Under the pieces are notes generated by a model, which was not told where the DNA came from, searched no databases, and was given only the letters and a program-made list of their open reading frames with translations. Both the position numbers and the translations under genes were made by a program. This document shows, in pieces, positions 38,643 to 51,067 of a stretch of DNA of 64,000 bases. The DNA lies in the NCBI GenBank assembly GCA_017882505.1, contig JADGPJ010000002.1, positions 17,073 to 81,072 on the forward strand. The letters run 5' to 3'. This stretch comes from Solirubrobacterales bacterium (GTDB lineage Bacteria; Actinomycetota; Thermoleophilia; Solirubrobacterales; 70-9). How positions within the stretch are numbered: the stretch's first letter is position 1; every line of letters starts with the position of its first letter.

Positions 38643-40291
38643 GGCGTCTTCTTTCCTTCGCGCTTGCGCTTTTTGTTGGGGATGATCACGTGCGCCGAGC
38701 GCGCGATGCCCAGCATCTGGTCGTTGGTGAGCGACATCTGCAGGCTGTTGGACACCCAATAGGTGTTCTCCCCCCGGTGCCAGGCGACCAGCTTCACCTT
38801 GCCGCTGTCGACGAAGATCTCGTATTCGCGTCCGTTGATCGTCCTGGTTTCGCTCGGGTTATCGAGGATCGGCGGGTCCGACCAGCCCTGAATCCCCTGC
38901 ACCCCGAAGTAGTTTATTTCGTATTCGGGCTGATACTCCGCGACCATCCGATACGCGGGGTGACGATCCTGGCTTTTGTCCCTGAGGTGGTAGACGCGCG
39001 GGTCAACGATGCGTTCGTAGGGATCGGTTTCGACGTAGGAGGCGCCGGACGGGAGCCGGCTTACGTAGAAGACCGGGAAGCCACCGCTGACCTTGCGGGC
39101 GACGATCTTTCCCTCCGCCAATCCTGCTTCGCCGGCGGCGACGAGACCGTCGCTCCCGGGCGGGCCCAGGTGGACGACGGACTTCGGCTTCGTCCTCGTC
39201 TTCGGCTTGGACTTGCCCTTCTTCCCCTGCTTCGACTTCGCGCTCTTCTTCGAATGCTTTTCGGAGCGTTCCGGGAACCCTTCGGCCTCCGGGCCGGATT
39301 CGCCGAGGAATTCCTTCACCGCTCCGTGGATCGCGCTCTCGGAGGCGTAGACGTAGCTGGGCCCCAGTTCGGCCGGAAAATGGACCTGACTGACTTCGGA
39401 GTGGCGCGATTCGACGAAGAGATCGAGCAGCTGGATCAGCGTCGCCGTATCGCTGATGTCCGAGGTCGTGTATTCGGTGAAGATGTCGACCAGGTTGTTG
39501 TTGTCGGTGAGGAAATCCTGGAGCGGCAGCTCTTGGCGGGCCTGGCTGAGGAAGGCCTGCTGGCGGGCCGAGCGGACGATGTCCGTGTCGGTATGGCGGT
39601 AGCGCACGTACTGGAGCGCTTTTTTCCCGCAGAGCAGCTGGTAGCCCGGCTGGATGTTGATTTCCGAATACTGTTCGGAGGCCGGCACGCCTTCGTTGGA
39701 GTGGTAATAACGGCGGTCGACGTCCGTATAGACGCAGCCGATCGCGTCAACGGCGCGGACGAAGCCGAGGAAGTCGACGTTGACGACGTGGTTGATCTTC
39801 AACCCGGTCAGTTCCTTGACCACCTGCAGGGTCAGTTTCGGCCCGCCGTAGGTATAGGCGGCGTTGAACTTTTCGGTCCCGAAGCCGGGGATTTCAACCT
39901 TGAGGTCGCGCGGGATCGACATCACCGAGATCAGGTTCTTGCTCGGATCGAGGCGGAGCAGGATCGTCGTGTCCGAGCGCCCTGGGTCTTCCTGCAGGTT
40001 CGCCCGCTTGTCGGAGCCGAGGACGAGGATCGTCTCGGGCCCGCCGCCGTGGACGTCTTCGAGCTCCTTTTCGATCTTGGTCTTGAAGTTCCCGTTTTCC
40101 CCGATCGCCTGAGCGATGCTGTCCAGGTAGAGCAGGATGCTGGTCGCGGTCGCCGCGGCGGAGACGGCGACGATGATCACCGCGGCCAGCGTGAACCGCC
40201 ACCAGAAGCGCTTGGGCTTCGGCGCCGGCTCGCTGTCGCCGCCCGGAGGCGGCTTCTTCGGTGCCCGGCCCGGAACTTGCGGCTCAGTCAT
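38639..40291 (-). CDS. LytR-CpsA-Psr (LCP) family protein
   Basis: ILVLGSDKRAN...RSDTTILLRLDPSKNLISVMSIPRDLKVEIPG; VRYRHTDTDIVRSARQQ. Confidence 0.95.
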   Translation of the reverse strand: MTEPQVPGRAPKKPPPGGDSEPAPKPKRFWWRFTLAAVIIVAVSAAATATSILLYLDSIAQAIGENGNFKTKIEKELEDVHGGGPETILVLGSDKRANLQEDPGRSDTTILLRLDPSKNLISVMSIPRDLKVEIPGFGTEKFNAAYTYGGPKLTLQVVKELTGLKINHVVNVDFLGFVRAVDAIGCVYTDVDRRYYHSNEGVPASEQYSEINIQPGYQLLCGKKALQYVRYRHTDTDIVRSARQQAFLSQARQELPLQDFLTDNNNLVDIFTEYTTSDISDTATLIQLLDLFVESRHSEVSQVHFPAELGPSYVYASESAIHGAVKEFLGESGPEAEGFPERSEKHSKKSAKSKQGKKGKSKPKTRTKPKSVVHLGPPGSDGLVAAGEAGLAEGKIVARKVSGGFPVFYVSRLPSGASYVETDPYERIVDPRVYHLRDKSQDRHPAYRMVAEYQPEYEINYFGVQGIQGWSDPPILDNPSETRTINGREYEIFVDSGKVKLVAWHRGENTYWVSNSLQMSLTNDQMLGIARSAHVIIPNKKRKREGKKTP

Positions 40292-41375
40292 CGTCGAGCC
40301 GGCCCGGGATCGCCCGGAGGAACGATTCGAGAGCCTGGCGGTAGGTCTCCAGCGAGGAGACCGAGACCCACTCCTCGGGGCCGTGGTGGCCGGCGCCGAC
40401 CGGTCCGAACTCGACCGCCGGCACTCCCACTCGCAGGAAGGAGACCGCGTCGGAGGCGCCGTCGCGCCCGACGCTCATCGGCTCGCCGTGATGGTGCGCG
40501 GTCGCCGAGTCGCGCAGCGCCCGCACGAAGACGGACTCGCGGTCGACCGTGGCCGGGGGGCGGGTCAGCAGCGGCGTCGCCTGGACGCCCGAGAGGCCAC
40601 GCACTTCCTCCAGGATCGCGGCCGGATCCTGGTCGGGCAGATAGCGGATGTCGACGTCGATCACGCATCGGTCTGGCACCTTGTTCAGCGCGTCCCCGCC
40701 CCAGATCCTCCCCAGGTTGATCGAGGGGCGATCGAAGAGCTCCGAACTGTGCCGGGCAAACGGTAGCGACTCGATACTGCGAAAGACGTCGATCGCGTTG
40801 AGGACGGCGTTGTCGCCGAGCCAGGGGGTGGCTCCGTGGGCCGCCCTTCCGCCCACCTCCAGGCGCAGCGCCAGCACTCCCTTGGCCTCGACGCCGATGT
40901 GGAGATCGGTCGGCTCGCCGGTGATCGCGAAGTCGCCGATGAAGCCGCAGTCAACCAGGTGGTCGCAGCCGCGCTCGTCTCCCTCCTCGGACTCCTCGTC
41001 GCCGACGACGCCCAACCGCACCCGGACGCCGGCCTGATCGCGCATCGCCGCGGTCGTCAGCAGCATCGCCGCCAGCGCGCCCTTCATGTCGTAGGCGCCG
41101 CGGCCGTATAGGCGATCGCCGTCGATTCGCGGCTGGAACTGCTCAGCGGGGGCGGGGACGACGTCGAGGTGGCCCTCCAGGACGACGGTCGGAGCCGACT
41201 CGGGACCGACCTCGGCCTTGATCACCGGCAGGCCGCGGACCTCGTCGCGCTCGGCCTCGATCCCGCGCGCCTCCAACCAGCCCTTGACGAATCCCGCCGC
41301 CTCCCAGATCGCCTCGGGCTCAGAGGTCTCGTACCCGATCAGTCGCTCGGTGAGCACTACAAGCTCCTCGCTCAT
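40284..41375 (-). CDS. M20 family metallopeptidase / succinyl-diaminopimelate desuccinylase-like
   Basis: VVLEGHLDVVPAPAEQFQPRIDGDRLYGRGAYDMKGALAAML; GDEESEEGDERGC. Confidence 0.92.
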   Translation of the reverse strand: MSEELVVLTERLIGYETSEPEAIWEAAGFVKGWLEARGIEAERDEVRGLPVIKAEVGPESAPTVVLEGHLDVVPAPAEQFQPRIDGDRLYGRGAYDMKGALAAMLLTTAAMRDQAGVRVRLGVVGDEESEEGDERGCDHLVDCGFIGDFAITGEPTDLHIGVEAKGVLALRLEVGGRAAHGATPWLGDNAVLNAIDVFRSIESLPFARHSSELFDRPSINLGRIWGGDALNKVPDRCVIDVDIRYLPDQDPAAILEEVRGLSGVQATPLLTRPPATVDRESVFVRALRDSATAHHHGEPMSVGRDGASDAVSFLRVGVPAVEFGPVGAGHHGPEEWVSVSSLETYRQALESFLRAIPGRLDDD

Positions 41376-41445
41376 CGGACGCCCCGCAACGACGAGCCCC
41401 CGCCAGCTCCAGATATGAAGGGTGCGGCCTGGTTGCCAGCTTCAC

Positions 41446-41477
41446 CGAAGAAGGACGTTTGCCTGGGCGTCCTTCGG
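41446..41477. terminator. Hairpin downstream of atpC
   Basis: GAAGGACG-tttgcctggg-CGTCCTTC within cgaagaaggacg...cgtccttcggcg. Confidence 0.5.
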
Positions 41478-41538
41478 CGAGGGATCGAGTGAGGGAGCCG
41501 ATACCCCTCCACTTGCGGCCTCGTCCCGAGGGACCGAC

Positions 41539-41949
41539 TCATCCCGCGATCGCGAGGAAGGCCTCCGCCCGGTCGCGGTCTTTCTGCGCCCGCGCGAAGT
41601 CGGCGCTCCCTTTCTCGTTCTCGGAGAGCCGCTGCTCGGCATCGGCGAGCTGCTCTTTCAGCGCTGCGGCGTCGAGGTCCTCGGGCGCGATCGCCTCCTC
41701 GAGCAGGAGGCGGGCGCGGTTGCCGAAGACCTGCAACCAGCCGTGCGCCTGGGCGTAGCGCACGGTCTCGGAACTGGAGAGATGCAGGCGCAGCTCGGTC
41801 GGCCGCAGCGCCGCCAGCAGCGGCGCATGGTTGGCGAGGATGCCGATTTCGCCGACCTCGGTCCGGGTCGAGACCTGCTGCACTTCGCCGTTGAAGACCT
41901 CCCCCTCCGGGGTCAGAACCTCGACGTCCACCATGTGCTCCGCCGCCAC
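41539..41949 (-). CDS. atpC: F0F1 ATP synthase epsilon subunit
   Basis: VDVEVLTPEGEVFNGEVQQVSTRTEVGEIGILANHAPLLAAL. Confidence 0.95.
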   Translation of the reverse strand: MAAEHMVDVEVLTPEGEVFNGEVQQVSTRTEVGEIGILANHAPLLAALRPTELRLHLSSSETVRYAQAHGWLQVFGNRARLLLEEAIAPEDLDAAALKEQLADAEQRLSENEKGSADFARAQKDRDRAEAFLAIAG

Positions 41950-41957
41950 GTCAGTCC

Positions 41958-44332
<2,375 letters not shown>

Positions 44333-44350
44333 AGCGAAACGCCGGACGGA

Positions 44351-45979
44351 CTACGCCGGCGTCGCCTCCTTGTCCTCGGCGGCGGCGCGGGCCGGGGCCT
44401 CGCGCTCCTCGGGGGACTTGATGCGGTCGGACTCGCCGGCCTCGACCGGCTCGCCGTTCTCGTCGAAGTCGGCGCCGAAGTCGTCGACGAAGTCGGCGAT
44501 CGCCTTGCCCAGTTCCTCCTCGGCGTCGTCCTCGAGCTTGCCGGTCTCTTCGATCTGCTTCAGCAGGTCGGCCTTCTCGGCGTGCAGGCGGGTGCGCAGG
44601 TCGGCGAGGAACTCGCCGACGCGCTCGACTTTGATCCGGTCGAGGTAGCCGCCGGTGCCGGAGTAGATCGACGCCACCTGGTCGCCGACGCTGAGCGGTT
44701 CGCGCTCTTTCTGTTTCAGCAGCTCGACCAGGCGTTCGCCGCGGGTCAGAGCTTTCTGGGTCTCCGCGTCGAGCTCGGAGCCGAACTGGGCGAAGGCCTC
44801 GAGGTCGCGGTACTGAGAGAGGTCGAGGCGCAGTTTTCCGGCGACTTTCTTCATCGCCTTGATCTGCGCGTCGCCTCCAACCCGCGAGACCGAGATGCCG
44901 ACGTTGATCGCCGGCCGCACGCCGGAGAAGAAGAGGTCGGACTCGAGGAAGATCTGACCGTCGGTGATCGAGATCACGTTGGTCGGGATGTAGGCGGAGA
45001 CGTCGGAGGCCTGGGTCTCGATGATCGGCAGCGCCGTCAGCGAGCCGCCGCCGAGGTCGTCGTTCAGTTTCACCGCGCGCTCGAGCAGGCGGGAGTGCAG
45101 GTAGAAGACGTCTCCCGGGTAAGCCTCGCGACCGGGCGGGCGCCGCAGCAGCAGCGACATCTGGCGGTAGGCGGAGGCGTGTTTGGTGAGGTCGTCGTAT
45201 ACGACGAGGGCGGCTTTGCCGTTGTAGAGGAAGTACTCGCCCATCGCGCAGCCCGCGTAGGGAGCGATGTACTTGATCGGCGCCGCCTCGTCAGCGGGGG
45301 CGGCGACGATGATCGTGTTCTCCATCGCGCCGTTCTCCTCGAGCACCTCTTTCAGCTGCACGACGGTCGACATCCGCTGGCCGATCGCCACGTAGATGCA
45401 GACCATGTCCTTGTCGCGGGCGTTGATGATCGTGTCGATCGCAATCGCCGTCTTGCCGGTCTGGCGGTCGCCGATGATCAGCTCTCGCTGGCCGCGGCCG
45501 ATCGGGATCATCCCGTCGATCGCCATCAGACCGGTCTGGACCGGTTCGGTCACCGGCTGGCGTTCGACGACGCCGGGGGCTTTGAACTCGGCGGGGCGGG
45601 TCTCGGTCGTGGCGATCTCACCGCGGTTGTCGAGCGGGCGCCCGAGAGGGTCGACCATGCGGCCCAGCAGCTCCTCGCCGACGGGGATCCGCAGCAGGTG
45701 GCCGGTCCGCTTGACCGTGTCGCCCTCGACGATCTTTTCCCACTCGCCGAACAGCACGACGCCGACGTTGTCGGACTCGAGGTTCAGCCCCAGCCCGGTG
45801 ACCCCGTGCGGCAGGTCGAGCATCTCCAGCGCCATGCAGTTGTCGAGGCCGTGGACACGGGCGATGCCGTCGGCCACGGAAAGGACGGTTCCAACCTCCG
45901 AGAGGTCGGCGGAATCCGTCTCCAACCCCTCGATCCGCTCGCGCAGAATGCTTGCGATCTCGTCCGGCTTGATCTCCAT
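44351..45979 (-). CDS. atpA: F0F1 ATP synthase alpha subunit
   Basis: [60 protein letters not shown]. Confidence 0.98.
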   Translation of the reverse strand: MEIKPDEIASILRERIEGLETDSADLSEVGTVLSVADGIARVHGLDNCMALEMLDLPHGVTGLGLNLESDNVGVVLFGEWEKIVEGDTVKRTGHLLRIPVGEELLGRMVDPLGRPLDNRGEIATTETRPAEFKAPGVVERQPVTEPVQTGLMAIDGMIPIGRGQRELIIGDRQTGKTAIAIDTIINARDKDMVCIYVAIGQRMSTVVQLKEVLEENGAMENTIIVAAPADEAAPIKYIAPYAGCAMGEYFLYNGKAALVVYDDLTKHASAYRQMSLLLRRPPGREAYPGDVFYLHSRLLERAVKLNDDLGGGSLTALPIIETQASDVSAYIPTNVISITDGQIFLESDLFFSGVRPAINVGISVSRVGGDAQIKAMKKVAGKLRLDLSQYRDLEAFAQFGSELDAETQKALTRGERLVELLKQKEREPLSVGDQVASIYSGTGGYLDRIKVERVGEFLADLRTRLHAEKADLLKQIEETGKLEDDAEEELGKAIADFVDDFGADFDENGEPVEAGESDRIKSPEEREAPARAAAEDKEATPA

Positions 45980-45996
45980 CGGGTGCTCTTGCCTCC

Positions 45997-46530
45997 TTAC
46001 GCCGCTTGCGCGACGCTTTTTCGAAGTTTCTCCAAGCGATTGCGGATGCTCGCGTCAAGGACCATGTTTCCTACTTGCAGGACGACGCCGCCGAGGATCT
46101 CCGCGTCGACGCGACTGGCCAGATCGACCTCCTGGCCGGTCTGGCGCTCGATCTCCTCGCCGATCTTGCCGACGACGGCCGGGTCCAGCTCGACGGCGCT
46201 GGTCACAGTCACGTCGATGCGACGGTTCTCGTGCTTCCAGAGCTCCTCGAACTGGCGCCGGATGCGGAAGACCTCGGTCATCCGCTGCTTCTCGATCAGC
46301 ATTTCGAGGAAGTTGACGAACTCGGGCTCGGCGCCGTCGATCGCCCGCCTCGCCCCGTCGCTCTTCTCAGCCGAGGAGAAGTAAGGGCTGAAGAAGAAGA
46401 CCTGGAGGTCGCGATTGCCGTCGACGGCGTCGGCGAACTGCCCGAGCTGCTCGCGGACGGCGTCCAGCTTGCCCTTCTGCTTGGCGACATCGAAGAGCGC
46501 GCTGGAGTAGGCGTGGGCGACGTCCTGCAT
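45997..46530 (-). CDS. atpH: F0F1 ATP synthase delta subunit
   Basis: [30 protein letters not shown]; operon position. Confidence 0.93.
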   Translation of the reverse strand: MQDVAHAYSSALFDVAKQKGKLDAVREQLGQFADAVDGNRDLQVFFFSPYFSSAEKSDGARRAIDGAEPEFVNFLEMLIEKQRMTEVFRIRRQFEELWKHENRRIDVTVTSAVELDPAVVGKIGEEIERQTGQEVDLASRVDAEILGGVVLQVGNMVLDASIRNRLEKLRKSVAQAA

Positions 46531-46541
46531 CAGTACCCCAC

Positions 46542-47114
46542 CTAGTTCTCCGACCCCGAGAGTCGCGAGAAGTCGACCTCGCTGAGCGCCTCCTCGACGA
46601 GGCGGCGCTGATCCTCGGCGTTGAGGCTCTTGCGGGTCACCTTCTCGGTCGCGAGAACCGTCAGATCGGCGACCTCGGTGCGGATCTGCTCCAGCGAGCG
46701 GCGAGTCTCCGCTTCGATGTCGCGTTTCGCCGCCGCGACCAGCTCCTCGCGCTTCTCGCGGCCGGCGACGGTCGCCTCGGCCTCCACCGTCTCTGCCGCT
46801 TTGCGAGCGCGGACCATGATGTCGTCAGCCTGCTCCCGCGCCTCGGCGAGGCGGCCGCGGTACTCCTCGAGCAACTCGTCGGATTCACGACGCTGGCGCT
46901 CGGCCGCGTCGAGCGACTCGGCGATCGTTTTCGCCCGCCGGTCCAGGGCCTCCTGGATTTTCGGGAAGGCGACCTTGCTGAGCACCCACATCGTGAAGAG
47001 GAAGAGGACCAGCGTCCAGATCATCAGGCCGAGGCCCGGTGAGACCAGGAAGCTGCCGCCTTCGCCCTTCTTAGCGGCGAGCGGAATCGCGCCTATGTAG
47101 CCGAGCAACTCCAT
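46542..47114 (-). CDS. atpF: F0F1 ATP synthase subunit b
   Basis: N-terminal TM then FPKIQEALDRRAKTIAESLDAAERQRRESDELLEEYRGRL. Confidence 0.95.
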   Translation of the reverse strand: MELLGYIGAIPLAAKKGEGGSFLVSPGLGLMIWTLVLFLFTMWVLSKVAFPKIQEALDRRAKTIAESLDAAERQRRESDELLEEYRGRLAEAREQADDIMVRARKAAETVEAEATVAGREKREELVAAAKRDIEAETRRSLEQIRTEVADLTVLATEKVTRKSLNAEDQRRLVEEALSEVDFSRLSGSEN

Positions 47115-47118
47115 GCGC

Positions 47119-47385
47119 CTAGAGGAAGAAGGCGATCAGGCCGAAGATGAACGTGTAGAAGGCGACGGCCTCGGTCAGCGCGAAGCCGAGCCAGCGAATG
47201 CTCTGGAGCTCGTCTTTCATCTCGGGCTGGCGAGCAACCGACTCGATCTCCTTACCGAAGATGAAGCCGATGCCGATACCGGCGCCGATCGAGCCGAGGC
47301 CCGCGCCGACGCCAAGGGCGACGGCCTTGCCGGCAGCTTCAACGCCTTCGTCTGAGACGGCGGCGACGACAGGGGACAGGTCCAT
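47119..47385 (-). CDS. atpE: F0F1 ATP synthase subunit c
   Basis: GVGAGLGSIGAGIGIGFIFGKEIESVARQPEMKDELQSIRWLGFALTEAVAFY. Confidence 0.97.
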   Translation of the reverse strand: MDLSPVVAAVSDEGVEAAGKAVALGVGAGLGSIGAGIGIGFIFGKEIESVARQPEMKDELQSIRWLGFALTEAVAFYTFIFGLIAFFL

Positions 47386-47403
47386 GGAAAGAGTGCTCCT
47401 TTT

Positions 47404-48366
47404 CTAGTGACTGGCGGAGGTTGCTCCGCCGAGGTAAATGGCGGTGAGGGTCGAGAAGATGAATGCCTGCAACGTTGCGATAAGCCCGACCTCGAGGATG
47501 AAGAAGAAGAAGGCGAGCGGGAAGGTGAGGGCGCCCAGCGCGGCAATTCCCAGCAGCACCGCCAGCCCGCCGCCCATGAAGAGCAGTAGCAGGTGACCGG
47601 CGAGGATGTTGGCGAAAAGTCGGACGGAGAGCGAGATCAGGCGGGCGAAGTGGGAGATCGCCTCGATCACGAAGATGAACGCCTTGCCGATCGGGTTCAT
47701 GTCCTCCAGGCCTGGCGGCAGCCAGCTGCCCAGGTACTTGAAGAAGCCCTTGGCCCGGATCCCTTCGACGTGGTAGGAGACCCAGACGATCAGGGTCAGC
47801 ACCAGCGGGATCGAGAGGTTCGCGGTTGCGGCGTAGATCGCGAAGGACGGGATTTCGAGGCCGAAGACCGAGAAGGTGTGCTCGGTGTTGGTCGGCAGCG
47901 GCAGGAAGCCGATCATGTTCGAGAACCAGATCCAGAAGAAGAGCGCGGCGAGGAACGGGAACCAGCGGGCCGCCATCCCGGGCTCGAGGTTGCCACCGGT
48001 GATCGTGTTCTTGGTCAAGTCGTAGGCGACCTCGACCGCGGTCTGGACCCGGTTCGGCTTCTGGTGCATGCGGCGGGAGATCCAGACCATCGTGAAGATC
48101 GTCAGGGTGCTGGCGAGCAGCAGGTAGAAGACCGCTTTGTTGATGCTGAGGTCGATCCCGGCGAGGTGGATCGAGACCCACGGTTCGAGCTTGAACTCGT
48201 TCTGAGGCTTGAAGGATTCTTCCTTGCCGGAGCTGCCGAAGATCAGGAGCATCAGGATCGCGATGCCGAGGTAGACGCCGATCCCGATCAGCACCTTGTT
48301 CTTGGTGCTGAGGCCCGACTTCTTGGCGCTCTCGGGCGCCTCGACGGTTGCTCCCTCGGCGCTCAT
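47404..48366 (-). CDS. atpB: F0F1 ATP synthase subunit a
   Basis: EAISHFARLISLSVRLFANILAGHLLLLF. Confidence 0.97.
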   Translation of the reverse strand: MSAEGATVEAPESAKKSGLSTKNKVLIGIGVYLGIAILMLLIFGSSGKEESFKPQNEFKLEPWVSIHLAGIDLSINKAVFYLLLASTLTIFTMVWISRRMHQKPNRVQTAVEVAYDLTKNTITGGNLEPGMAARWFPFLAALFFWIWFSNMIGFLPLPTNTEHTFSVFGLEIPSFAIYAATANLSIPLVLTLIVWVSYHVEGIRAKGFFKYLGSWLPPGLEDMNPIGKAFIFVIEAISHFARLISLSVRLFANILAGHLLLLFMGGGLAVLLGIAALGALTFPLAFFFFILEVGLIATLQAFIFSTLTAIYLGGATSASH

Positions 48367-48749
48367 CCGACCCCCTGGCCCTCTGGCTCACCGAAGAGGT
48401 GAGAGAGGCCCTGGGCGGCGAAGGAGACGGTGAAGAGGACGAGGACGAGGATCGCGGCGGCGAGTCCGGCTTCGCGCTCGGCGAGGCCGACCAGCAGCAC
48501 CGCGGTCGCCATCAGCCAGACCCGGCCTAGCGTGGTCGCGGCGACGATGCCCATCGCCTTCTGCCGATTGCCGGCGGCGAGCTCGGCCGTGGCGCGGCGC
48601 GTCGCGACCGTCTGGATCCCGCGCTGGACCAGCCAGGAACCGGCCGCAACCGCGTATCCGAGCAGGGGAAACCCTCCGAGCAGAAAGACTGCGAGCGCGG
48701 CGGCCAGCACGAGTAGGTCGACGTACTTGGGAGGAGACATAAAAGGCAC
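48363..48749 (-). CDS. Small membrane protein in atpI-like position
   Basis: Overlaps atpB start; three to four hydrophobic segments. Confidence 0.65.
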   Translation of the reverse strand: MPFMSPPKYVDLLVLAAALAVFLLGGFPLLGYAVAAGSWLVQRGIQTVATRRATAELAAGNRQKAMGIVAATTLGRVWLMATAVLLVGLAEREAGLAAAILVLVLFTVSFAAQGLSHLFGEPEGQGVG

Positions 48750-48819
48750 CCGGCTCGGGGGTGAGCGGGCGGATGCCGACTATACCCAAAGGACCCCGCG
48801 ATCGGCATTCTGATGCGGG

Positions 48820-49953
48820 TTAGTGAGCCTTGCCACTTGGAGGAGACTCCAAGTCGATCGCCTCGAATTCTCCGGTCTCCGGATTGATCCGCCCGCGGCG
48901 CAGCTTGAGGATCTCGAGTACGAAGACGAGGTAGACGCTGGCGGCCAGCGCGACCAGCAGGCAGGCGGCCATCACCGCCGTCCAGAGAGCGTCGAAGTGG
49001 CCGTGGTTATCGCTGTAGGGGACGAAGCGCAGCGCCAGGGCCAGCCCCGCCATGACCAGGGTCCAGGCGTAGAGGTAGGCGATCGTGCGCCGCTGGGAGA
49101 AGCCGATGTTGGCCATCCGGTGGTGGAAGTGCCAGCTGTCGGCCTGGTAGATCGGCTGCCGGTATTTGAGCCGCTTGGCGACGACGAAGCCGGTGTCGAG
49201 GATCGGCACCGCGAGCACGATCAGCGGGAAGGCGAGGGCGATTACGGCGTTGGTCTTCAGCGCCCCCTGCACCGACGCGGTCGCCAGCAGGAAGCCGAGC
49301 AGGTTCGAGCCGGTGTCCCCCATGAAGCTGGACGCGGGTGGGAAGCCGTGGCGGAGGAAGCCGAGCGCGGCGCCGGCGGTCAACGCCGCCAGCACGCCGG
49401 CGGCGTTGCGTTCGAGCGAGAGCGCGATCGCGGCGAGGGCGATCGCGGCGATCGTGCAGACCCCGGCGGCGAGCCCGTCGACGCCGTCGAGGAAGTTGAT
49501 CACGTTGACCACGGCGACGATCCCGAGCACGGTCAGCGGGTAGGCGAGCCAACCGAGTTCGAAACCGCCGAAGAAAGGGAGGGTGAGGTTGTCGACGCGG
49601 ACCCCGGCCAGGACCGGGATCAGCGCCGCCCCGATCTGGCCGAGAAGCTTCGGCAGCGCCGGCAGGCTGTAGATGTCGTCAATGACCCCGACCGCGGCGA
49701 TCGCGACGGCGCCGAGCAGGATCGAGTGGCTCTCGCCGTCGCCCGGCAGCCAGATCCAGCCGGACACCTCAACCGCGACCAGGATCGCCAGCCCGGAGAG
49801 GCGCGGCATCGGCCGGTCGTGCAGGCCGCGCTCCTTCGGCTGATCGATCGCGCCCACCCTGAAGGCGAGCCTCTCCGCGTAGGGGACCAGCAGCCAGGCG
49901 ATCGCCGCGGCGGCGACGAAGGCGAGGACGGCGTCGGTGGTCGTCGGGCCCAT
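48820..49953 (-). CDS. MraY/WecA-family undecaprenyl-phosphate glycosyl-1-phosphate transferase
   Basis: DQPKERGLHDRPMPRLSGLAI; NVINFLDGVDGLAAG; GDTGSNLLGFLLA; DSWHFHHRMANIGFSQRRT. Confidence 0.93.
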   Translation of the reverse strand: MGPTTTDAVLAFVAAAAIAWLLVPYAERLAFRVGAIDQPKERGLHDRPMPRLSGLAILVAVEVSGWIWLPGDGESHSILLGAVAIAAVGVIDDIYSLPALPKLLGQIGAALIPVLAGVRVDNLTLPFFGGFELGWLAYPLTVLGIVAVVNVINFLDGVDGLAAGVCTIAAIALAAIALSLERNAAGVLAALTAGAALGFLRHGFPPASSFMGDTGSNLLGFLLATASVQGALKTNAVIALAFPLIVLAVPILDTGFVVAKRLKYRQPIYQADSWHFHHRMANIGFSQRRTIAYLYAWTLVMAGLALALRFVPYSDNHGHFDALWTAVMAACLLVALAASVYLVFVLEILKLRRGRINPETGEFEAIDLESPPSGKAH

Positions 49954-49988
49954 GCGCTTTGCCCATGCGGAGAGCGGGCCGGCTCAGG

Positions 49989-51005
49989 CTACTTGAGGCT
50001 GTCGACGGCGCCCAGCGCGCCCTCGACCAGCGGCGCCGGGTCGCGTGGGTGCAGCACCCCGACCGGAGTCTGGCGCTTGGCCAGTACGAGCGACGCCGGG
50101 TCGGCCAGAACCTGGAGGCGCCCCTCGGCGATCAGCGCCTCGTCGACGCCGCCCATCTGCCCCGTGAAGGTGGTGAAGACCGGCGTCCCGAGGGCGACGG
50201 CCTCGCGGTTCATCGTCCCCCCCGCGCTGACGACGAGGTCGGCATAGGCGATCAGGCTCTGGGCGTCGATCGCCCGCTCGGGGACTATCAGGTTGGCGGC
50301 GCCGATCGCCCGCGCTGCGATGCCCTGCTCCTCGGTGCGGGGGATGATCACCGCCTGCGCCTCGCTCGCCGCGGCAAGACGGCGGATCGTCTCTCCGTAG
50401 AGATCGTTGCGGGCGTGGTACTCGGAGGTCTCGGGCGGCGGCCGCACCACCACCAGCACCTTCTGCCGGTCGAGGCCGAGCTCGTCGAGGACCGCCGGGT
50501 CGGGCTCGAAGTCGGCCAGGTAGTACTCCTCCTTCAGGCCCGGGTAGCGGATCAGCTTCGATGCCTTGGCGCCGATCTTCTCCAGGCGATCGACCGGGAT
50601 CGACTCCGGCGCCAGCACCCGGCGCGCGAGCCGAAAGGCGATCTGCCGCTGCAGCCGCGCGAACTCGTAGTCCTGCATCTGCACCGAGGGGACGCGGAAG
50701 AGGTAGGAGACGACGGCGAGGTCGACCGAGCCGTGACCGATCGCGAGTTGCGGCCGCTGATCCCAGACGACCCCGGCCAGCCGCGAGGAGCGGCTGCCGA
50801 GCGCCCAGGCCTTGCCCAGCCGCGAAGCGCCGCCGTGCTCGCCGACGGTCGTGTACGGCAGCCCGAGCCGATCGAGGATGCCGAGCGTCTGCCCGTACTC
50901 ACGCGCGGTGATGAAGACCTCGTGTCCCTGCGCTTCGAGCCGCTCGACGATCGGCCGCAGCACCAGGGGGTGCGCCGCCGCCGTGCAATCGATCCAGACC
51001 CGCAT
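49989..51005 (-). CDS. DUF354 domain protein (glycosyltransferase-like)
   Basis: MRVWIDCTAAAHPLVLRPIVERLEAQGHEVFITAREYGQTLGIL. Confidence 0.88.
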   Translation of the reverse strand: MRVWIDCTAAAHPLVLRPIVERLEAQGHEVFITAREYGQTLGILDRLGLPYTTVGEHGGASRLGKAWALGSRSSRLAGVVWDQRPQLAIGHGSVDLAVVSYLFRVPSVQMQDYEFARLQRQIAFRLARRVLAPESIPVDRLEKIGAKASKLIRYPGLKEEYYLADFEPDPAVLDELGLDRQKVLVVVRPPPETSEYHARNDLYGETIRRLAAASEAQAVIIPRTEEQGIAARAIGAANLIVPERAIDAQSLIAYADLVVSAGGTMNREAVALGTPVFTTFTGQMGGVDEALIAEGRLQVLADPASLVLAKRQTPVGVLHPRDPAPLVEGALGAVDSLK

Positions 51006-51067
51006 GGCGCGACCCTAGCTATCGAGGGCGGCGCGATGCGGGTCAGGGGGCCGAGAGGCCCGTCGTC

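Noticed and set aside
36711-38762. 683-aa plus-strand ORF (similarly 38690..40720, 42042..43406, 61047..63395, 2898..4691)
   Set aside because: Antisense shadows of clearly homologous minus-strand genes
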